Shown one piece after another: positions 8,217 to 13,400 of a stretch of 14,889 bases of DNA. The stretch's first letter is position 1. Each line of letters opens with the position of its first letter. The position numbers and the translations under genes are program-made. Source of the DNA: DASUFE01 sp036274675 (GTDB lineage Bacteria; Pseudomonadota; Gammaproteobacteria; HTCC5015); contig DASUFE010000083.1 in assembly GCA_036274675.1 (NCBI GenBank), positions 1-14,889 of the forward strand, given 5' to 3'. The notes beneath the pieces are model-generated. The model was not told the DNA's origin, did not search any database, and saw only the letters and a list, made by a program, of their open reading frames with translations.

Positions 8217-8720
8217 ATGCTCGCGGTTGTGAAAAAACACCGGATGAGAGTCCGCGGCCTCACGCTGGTGGAGCTGCTGGTCACCCTGGTAATTCTGTCG
8301 ATACTGGCGGCGGTTGCATTGCCGTACGCGGAAGTGGCATTGCGACGCGAGCAGGAGCTGGAACTGAGGCGCTCATTGCGCGCGATCCGCGAGGCGATCG
8401 ATGTGTTTCATGAGGACTGGCGTTACGGGCGTTTTTCCAGCCTGGCCGACGAAGTCAGCGACAACGGTTATCCTGAATCGCTGGAGGCGCTCGTTGACGG
8501 CGTTGCGCTGGCCGACGCCGCGGGAACGAAAAAGCGCTACCTGCGACGCATTCCGGCGGACCCTTTCGCCGATTCCGACGCGCCTCTCCGGGAGCAGTGG
8601 CGCATGCTGGGCTACGAGGATGCGCCGAACAGCTCGATCTGGGGCGGCGAGGACGTGTACGATGTCCGCAGCACCAGCGAAAGGCAGGCATTGAATGGCA
8701 CCTATTATAAAGACTGGTAA
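8217..8720 (+). CDS. GspG-like minor pseudopilin, Leu+1 type
   Basis: A type IV prepilin-like protein of 167 residues. The leader ends RVRG and the mature protein starts LTLVELLVTLVILSILAAVALP, with Glu at +5 and Pro near +22. The residue after the cleavage Gly is Leu rather than the usual Phe. The mature part has a helix (AIREAIDVFHEDW), YPESLEALVDG and RYLRRIPADPFAD, the layout of GspG-type pseudopilins, and ends YYKDW. I give ATG 8217 (14-residue leader), but GTG 8229 (VKKHRMRVRG, 10 residues) or ATG 8244 (MRVRG, 5 residues) are real alternatives; none has a strong ribosome site. It starts three bases after the secretin stop and overlaps the next gene by 26 bp. It was probably present in the tip or body of the pseudopilus. 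Confidence 0.88.
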   Translation: MLAVVKKHRMRVRGLTLVELLVTLVILSILAAVALPYAEVALRREQELELRRSLRAIREAIDVFHEDWRYGRFSSLADEVSDNGYPESLEALVDGVALADAAGTKKRYLRRIPADPFADSDAPLREQWRMLGYEDAPNSSIWGGEDVYDVRSTSERQALNGTYYKDW

Positions 8721-9090
8721 ACGCAGGTCCGGCTTTACCCTGGTGGAGCTGTTGGTCGTGCTGACAGTGGTTGCGTTGCTGGCGGCGCTGGTCACTCCGG
8801 TTGTATCGACCTCGGTGCACCGGGCGCGGGAAGCGGTGTTGAAGGAAAACCTGTATTCGTTGCGCAAGGCGATCGACGATTTTCGCGCCGACACCGGCCG
8901 CTATCCGCAGACCCTGGAGCAACTGGTGGAGAAACACTATATTCGCAAGGTACCGCTGGATCCGGTGACGGATCGGCACGACAGCTGGATCCAGATCCCG
9001 GCCGATGCCGAATCCGGCGGCGGTATTATCGATGTCAAGAGCGGCGCCGAGGGCGCGTCGCTCGACGGCCAGTCCTACGGCGATTGGTAA
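8695..9090 (+). CDS. Short GspG-like pseudopilin
   Basis: A 131-residue prepilin-like protein. The 13-residue leader ends RRSG, then the mature N-terminus FTLVELLVVLTVVALLAAL has Phe+1 and Glu+5. It then carries the GspG-type core: helix LYSLRKAIDDFRADTGRYP, TLEQLVEKHYIRKVPLDP and a C-terminal loop. It ends SYGDW, like the preceding pseudopilin, which suggests the two arose by duplication. It lacks the long acidic calcium loop of true GspG. The ATG at 8695 has AGGCAGG (8682-8688) at good spacing and overlaps the previous gene by 26 bp. It likely forms a minor subunit of the pseudopilus. Confidence 0.88.
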   Translation: MAPIIKTGKRRSGFTLVELLVVLTVVALLAALVTPVVSTSVHRAREAVLKENLYSLRKAIDDFRADTGRYPQTLEQLVEKHYIRKVPLDPVTDRHDSWIQIPADAESGGGIIDVKSGAEGASLDGQSYGDW

Positions 9091-9125
9091 ACAAGGCTTC
9101 CGATAAATTACGCAAGCAGGTAATC

Positions 9126-9569
9126 ATGAAAAAATATTCACATCCATATCGTCATCGCGCGCCGGGCTTTACCATGACCGAGCTGTTGATCGTGCTGGTG
9201 ATTATCGGGTTGCTCGCCGCGCTGGTGGGGCCCGCGCTTTACGGCCGCATCAAGCCCGCCAAGCAGACCGTGGCCGCGGCGCAGATCGGCAATTTCATGA
9301 ACGCGCTGGACGGTTTCTTCGTCGACACCGGGCGATATCCCACCATGCAGGAAGGCTTGTCCGTGCTGCGCGACCGCCCGGACGGTGTGCAGAACTGGAA
9401 CGGGCCTTATCTCAGGAAGGAAATCCCGCTCGATCCCTGGGGCAATCCGTACTATTACAAGACACCGGGACGCAACGGAGGTTATGAAATCGTTTCGTTC
9501 GGCGCCGATGGGAAGGAGGGCGGAGAAGATGAGAGCCGCGATATCAACAGCTGGGAATCCGCCGGTTAA
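9126..9569 (+). CDS. gspG: Major pseudopilin GspG
   Basis: Major subunit of the pseudopilus, 147 residues, the usual GspG length. The 14-residue leader ends RAPG; the mature start FTMTELLIVLVIIGLLAALV has Phe+1 and Glu+5. The family signature is clear: DTGRYPT, then WNGPYLRKEIPLDPWGNPY, then GYEIVSFGADGKEGGEDE followed by the DINSW tail. The acidic C-terminal loop (about 126-140) is where GspG binds calcium. I chose ATG 9126 because an AGCAGG/CAGGT site lies just upstream (about 9115-9121); a TTG at 9084 would add a poor N-terminus. The 35-bp gap after the previous gene is the longest inside the operon's 3' half. Confidence 0.93.
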   Translation: MKKYSHPYRHRAPGFTMTELLIVLVIIGLLAALVGPALYGRIKPAKQTVAAAQIGNFMNALDGFFVDTGRYPTMQEGLSVLRDRPDGVQNWNGPYLRKEIPLDPWGNPYYYKTPGRNGGYEIVSFGADGKEGGEDESRDINSWESAG

Positions 9570-10110
9570 ACCGGCCGCCGTGCCGCGGCGCCGACCGCGC
9601 GGGCAGCAGGGTTACACCTATCTCGTCGCGCTGATCGCGGTCGCATTGCTGGCGATTTTCGCCGAGACGCAGGTCACGGTCGTTTCCACCCGGTTGCGCG
9701 CCGAGCGCGAAGCGGAGTTACTGTTCCGCGGGCAGGCGTACCGCAACGCAATCCGCGGTTACTATGAGGCCGGTCAGGGCGTTAAAACCTATCCGCAACG
9801 GCTCGAAGATCTGTTGCACGACCCGCGCTACGTCAACAAGCGCCATCTGCGCCAGCTGTATCCGGATCCCATGCAAGCGGGCGATCCGGGCGCGGCGGGT
9901 TGGGAAATCATTCCCGATCTTGATGGCGGCATCCGCGGCATAGCCAGCCGCAGCCGGGATGAGCCGCTGAAAAAGGCGGGCTTTCCGCCGGAACTGGAAG
10001 GTTTTGCCGACGCCGCGAACTATTCCGACTGGGTGTTCGAATATATTCCGGAAGAGCGCAAGCGTTTGCCCGGGGCCGGCAGGCGTTCCACCGTTCCAGC
10101 CGATGAATAG
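9529..10110 (+). CDS. Pseudopilin-like protein without Glu5 (GspH/GspK-like role)
   Basis: The last operon gene, 193 residues. A basic leader of about 28 residues (Arg-rich, ending GQQG) precedes YTYLVALIAVALLAIFAE, a pilin-like membrane helix. Position +5 is Val, not Glu, as in the tip pseudopilin GspK. The body (YPQRLEDLLHDPRY, RHLRQLYPDPM-like, GIRGIASRSRDEPLKKAGF, YSDWVFEY) matches, from memory, a conserved 'type II secretion system protein' found at the end of such atypical clusters, not classical GspH, I, J or K. I chose ATG 9529 because AAGGAGGG (9513-9520) lies eight bases upstream, giving a 41-bp overlap with gspG; GTG 9580 (11-residue leader) lacks a ribosome site. It may cap or start the pseudopilus. 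Confidence 0.82.
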   Translation: MRAAISTAGNPPVKPAAVPRRRPRGQQGYTYLVALIAVALLAIFAETQVTVVSTRLRAEREAELLFRGQAYRNAIRGYYEAGQGVKTYPQRLEDLLHDPRYVNKRHLRQLYPDPMQAGDPGAAGWEIIPDLDGGIRGIASRSRDEPLKKAGFPPELEGFADAANYSDWVFEYIPEERKRLPGAGRRSTVPADE

Positions 10111-10180
10111 CGGGTCTTTCTTCAATTCAAACCCATCACGAATGCTTCAGCTCTTTAAGCTATCAATTAAGAAAATAAAT

Positions 10181-10193
10181 TAAGTAATTGATT
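10181..10193 (-). promoter_or_regulatory. Candidate IHF binding site
   Basis: TAAGTAATTGATT matches the IHF consensus WATCAANNNNTTR at every defined position when read on the minus strand. It is flanked by an A8 tract and AT-rich DNA, as many strong IHF sites are. It lies about 60 bp upstream of the predicted -35, where DNA bending could assist an activator. Matches of this size also occur by chance in AT-rich DNA, so this is only a candidate. Confidence 0.35.
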
Positions 10194-10255
10194 TAAAAAA
10201 AATTTGTTTCTTTTGAGCTGGCTCGTTCTCTCTTCGAGAAAACATTAATTGATGC

Positions 10256-10284
10256 TTGATTCAAAACAGGTCTGCTGTTTTAAT
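10256..10284 (+). promoter_or_regulatory. Sigma70-like promoter for the giant exoprotein gene
   Basis: A -35 element TTGATT (10256-10261) and a -10 element TTTAAT (10279-10284) are separated by exactly 17 bp, with AT-rich DNA upstream that could act as an UP element. The -10 matches TATAAT at five of six bases and the -35 matches TTGACA at four of six. Transcription would start near 10291, giving a leader of about 123 bases before the ATG at 10414. Confidence 0.5.
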
Positions 10285-10303
10285 ACGCCGTAAGCATTTT
10301 TAC

Positions 10304-10339
10304 TTACCGGTCAGGGAACAGTACATCAAACACCGGTAA
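10304..10339. repeat. Paired ACCGGT inverted repeat in the exoprotein 5' leader
   Basis: TTACCGGT (10304-10311) and ACCGGTAA (10332-10339) are perfect inverted arms with a 20-base spacer. Each arm contains the self-palindrome ACCGGT, with centres 26 bp apart, about two and a half helical turns. It lies just after the predicted transcription start, a fitting place for an operator bound by a dimer pair, or for an RNA hairpin in the leader. No T-run follows, so it does not look like a terminator. Confidence 0.45.
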
Positions 10340-10413
10340 CACTATTAATAAAGTGATTGCGCGGGCCGGGCGGCTCCAGCGCTGTTTCAAGCAACAACAA
10401 TAACCGGGCTGCT

Positions 10414-13400
10414 ATGGGGCTTCACAAACTGTCACCGAAGGGCATGTTACTGGGTATCTGCGCCGGCCTGTGCGCGTTCCAGCCTTACGCCCTGGGCAAA
10501 CAGGGCACGGTTCCCGCCCAAGCAGCCGATTTCACCGGATTGCAGCGGCAATATGCGCAAGCTCTCGCCGCCGGCGCCGACACCGGCAAATTGCTCGGCC
10601 AGTTGCGCGCGCTGGCCGGCGCGCATGCGATCGTGCCGCAACCGCCCGCGCCCGATCAGGCCTTCGAACTCAACAGCCGCCTCGACGCCTTCGCGGCGCG
10701 CTTGCGCGCTTTCCTCGATACCGCGAATCCGGGACGCGCCGATATCGACGCGCTCTATGTGGCCTGGATGGAGTTGCAGGCCGCGCACCTGCTGATGCAG
10801 GAAAATTTCAACCGCGTCGGCGCGCGCCTGGAGCAGGGCGGCGCCGGTTCCGTATTCGGGCAGCGGCTGCGCGGCGCGCGCGACCGCTATCAATCCGCCG
10901 CGGAAGATCTGTTGGGACTCTTCGAAACGGTATGGACGGATTTCCCGGGCACGGGTGAAACCGCGTCCCGGAGCGAGCATGATATTGCGCCGCTCGCGGC
11001 GAAATTGCGCAAGGCCGCGGCGAAGGCGCTGCCGCTGATCGAGCAACGGAACGGCCGGCCGCAGCCGGAAATACTGGGCGCGACCTTCCTGCCGTACCGC
11101 CGCATCGTCACCGCGCAACGCAATCCCGATACCGCGAATCCCATCCAGCCGAGCTATCTGAATCCCGGCGAGCCGCAGCCCGCCGCCGCCGACATGGCCG
11201 GCACCGCCGATGCGCCGCTCGCGCCCGAAATCCTCGAACAGGCGCAGGCGCTGGGCCACGATTACATCCGCATCTACGAGTTCGTCAGGAACGGCATCCG
11301 CACCGAATGGTATGCCGGCGGTATGAAAGGCGCGCTCGGCGCCCTGCGTCAGCGCGCCGGCAACGACGTCGACCAGGCGAGCCTGCTGATCGCGCTGTTC
11401 CGCGCCAGCGGACTGGCCTGCCGCTACGTGCACGGCGTGATCGAATTGCCGGTTTCGAAAGTGGCGCAGAGCCTGGGCCTCGCGGACGCCGCCCTGGTCA
11501 CCAAAGCCCTTGGCCAGGCCGGCATCGCCTACAGCGCGGTGATCAGCGGCGGGCGCATCAGCTCCGTGAAAATCGAACACACCTGGGTCACGGCCTATAT
11601 CCCTTACACCAACTATCGCGGCGCCATGGTCGATGCGTCCGGGGGCAGCTGGCTGCCGCTGATGCCGGCGCTCAAGGATTACCAGATCACGCCCGCGACC
11701 GGCGTGCTGAAACAGCTCACGGTTACGGTCGACCAGATCCTCGCCGGCTACCTGCAACAACGGCAGCCTTCCGACCTCTTGCAACAGGTACGCGGACTGG
11801 TCCAGCAGTATCTGCAAAACTCGGGCGACACCGCCGGCTACGAATCGAAACTCGGTTCCATCACAGTCAAGAGCGAGTCGCTCGGCCTGCTGCCCAATAC
11901 CGTTCCGGTCAGCGTGACCGCGGTCACGGCGGAAGCACCCGAACTTGCCGATACCAGGCGCCATCGTATGCACGTCGTGATGTACAAGGGCGTGAATGCC
12001 AACGATGAGAAAGTACTCGACTATTCCGCGCCGCTGGCGCAGCTCGCGGGCGAACGTCTGACCTTGTCCTATCTGCCGGCCACGGTGGATGACCAGAAAA
12101 CCACCAACCTGTTCGGCGGGCTCGACCTGGCGCCGGCGTATCTGATCGAACTGCGCCCGCAACTGCGCATCAACGGCCGCCAGACCGCGGTGGGCGCCGG
12201 CGTGCTGGCGACCGGCGTGCCGCATCGCCTGGAAATCGAAATCACGGGTCCCAACGGAATCGAGCGCATCGAGCGCCGCGTTCTTTCCGGCAGCTATCAT
12301 GCGCTGGCGCTCACCGCCGGCGAGACCGCGCATAAAGTTCCCGAGAATGATCCGGCCGACACCGAGTATCTCGGCGCGAAGCTGCTCGACAGCGTGGCTT
12401 ATGAATATGCCGCGCAGTGGGACGCGGCGGAACGCGAATTCGCGGGTCTGCTCGATGTCGCGCTGATCCGCCCGTTACCCTCGCTCGCGATCGTCAGCAA
12501 CAGCATGCGGGTGGACACGGTGCTCGGGCAGCCGGCCCGGATCAGTTGGGAAGCCGTCACGCTGGATGCCGTGCTGCGCGTGGCGCAGCCGCTGGCGCGC
12601 AACGGCGAGGCCGCGCGCGAAAGCGACTTCATGCGCCTCGCGGCCCTGCAGGGTTCCGCCCTGGAGCATGGCGTCTTCGAACAACTGTTCCTGGCGGAAA
12701 GCGTTTCCGCCGACCGCGGCCTGCAGCTCGCCGCCGCACAGAGCCTGAATATACTCACGCTCAACAGCGCCAACTTCGCGGCGCAAAAATCGTTGTTGAC
12801 CCATCCCGCGTCGGCGGCGGCCGACATCGCCAACTGGGTCGGCCTCGGCTTTACCGTGACCACGCCCGCGCAGGCGATCCAGTTGCAGAACTGGCGCGGC
12901 CACGTCTGGCGCGTCGAGAATCCGGCGAACGGCGCCGGCGGCTATTTTATCGCCGGCGGACTGGCCGGCGGTTCGACCGCGGGCGGAGCCTGGATACTGG
13001 AGTGGCTGCGCAAGGCGCTCGCAGCCGCGAACTCGCCGCCGCCGAACCTGAATCCCGGCGAGGCCGCTTCGATTTCCGTGCTCGGCAATACCGACGGCCA
13101 GACGGGCGAGGCGGGTCAGCCGCTGGAAACCCCGCTCGCGGTCATCGTGCGCGACAGCGGCGGCGCCGCGGTCGAAGGCGCGACGGTCACTTTCCGGGTT
13201 ACCGCGGGCGGCGCGAAATTTAACGGCGCCGACGCCACCACCGCGGTCACCGACCAGTTCGGTATCGCCTCCGCCGTGCTCACGCTCGGTGAGAAGACCG
13301 ATAACAATTCGATATTCGTCATCCGCAATCCGGGCGAGCAATACTCGACGCAGGCGGCGCTCAATCAGATCGACGCCAGCGTCGACAGCGATTTCGGGAC

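Larger units (their letters stand above)
10111..10413. other. Regulatory gap between the secretion operon and the giant exoprotein gene
   Basis: This 303-bp stretch holds no gene. Its first half is very AT-rich: 10161-10215 has only about 7 G or C in 55 bases, in a window that is otherwise GC-rich, and includes an A8 tract at 10195-10202. It carries a candidate IHF site, a sigma70-like promoter and an inverted repeat, listed separately. An imperfect 12-bp palindrome CATTAATTGATG (10243-10254) abuts the -35 element. I see no hairpin with T-run that would end the upstream operon transcript, so read-through into the exoprotein gene is possible. Confidence 0.7.

Noticed and set aside
5838..8240. 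Long minus-strand open frame of 800 codons opposite the secretin gene
   Set aside because: The plus strand has an unmistakable secretin here. The antisense product is rich in Arg, His, Asp, Leu and Gly without any motif, as expected for a shadow of GC-rich codons.
9385..9528. Longer N-terminus for the last pseudopilin, starting at 9385
   Set aside because: It would overlap gspG by 185 bp and place a basic, patternless stretch before the pilin leader; the strong AAGGAGGG site points to ATG 9529.
495..10110. MSHA-type or retractile type IV pilus locus
   Set aside because: There is no PilT, no MshM/MshN-like separate gene and no long major pilin. A true GspG with its C-terminal acidic loop favours a type II-like pseudopilus.
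10215..10395. Sigma54 promoter (prompted by the IHF-like site) and cyclic-di-GMP riboswitch in the leader
   Set aside because: TGGCTCG at about 10219 lacks the GC at the right distance, and the GG-N10-GC near 10370 matches nothing else of the consensus. No GEMM-type conserved segments were found.
10414..10500. Exoprotein as a lipoprotein, because of Cys16 and Cys20 in the signal
   Set aside because: The residues before these Cys (LGI and AGL) do not form a lipobox, and a normal Sec cleavage site (ALG) follows.
10447..12333. Minus-strand open frame of 628 codons opposite the giant exoprotein
   Set aside because: The plus frame from 10414 has a signal peptide and a recognisable transglutaminase-like domain. 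The antisense frame has no domain pattern and shadow-type composition.
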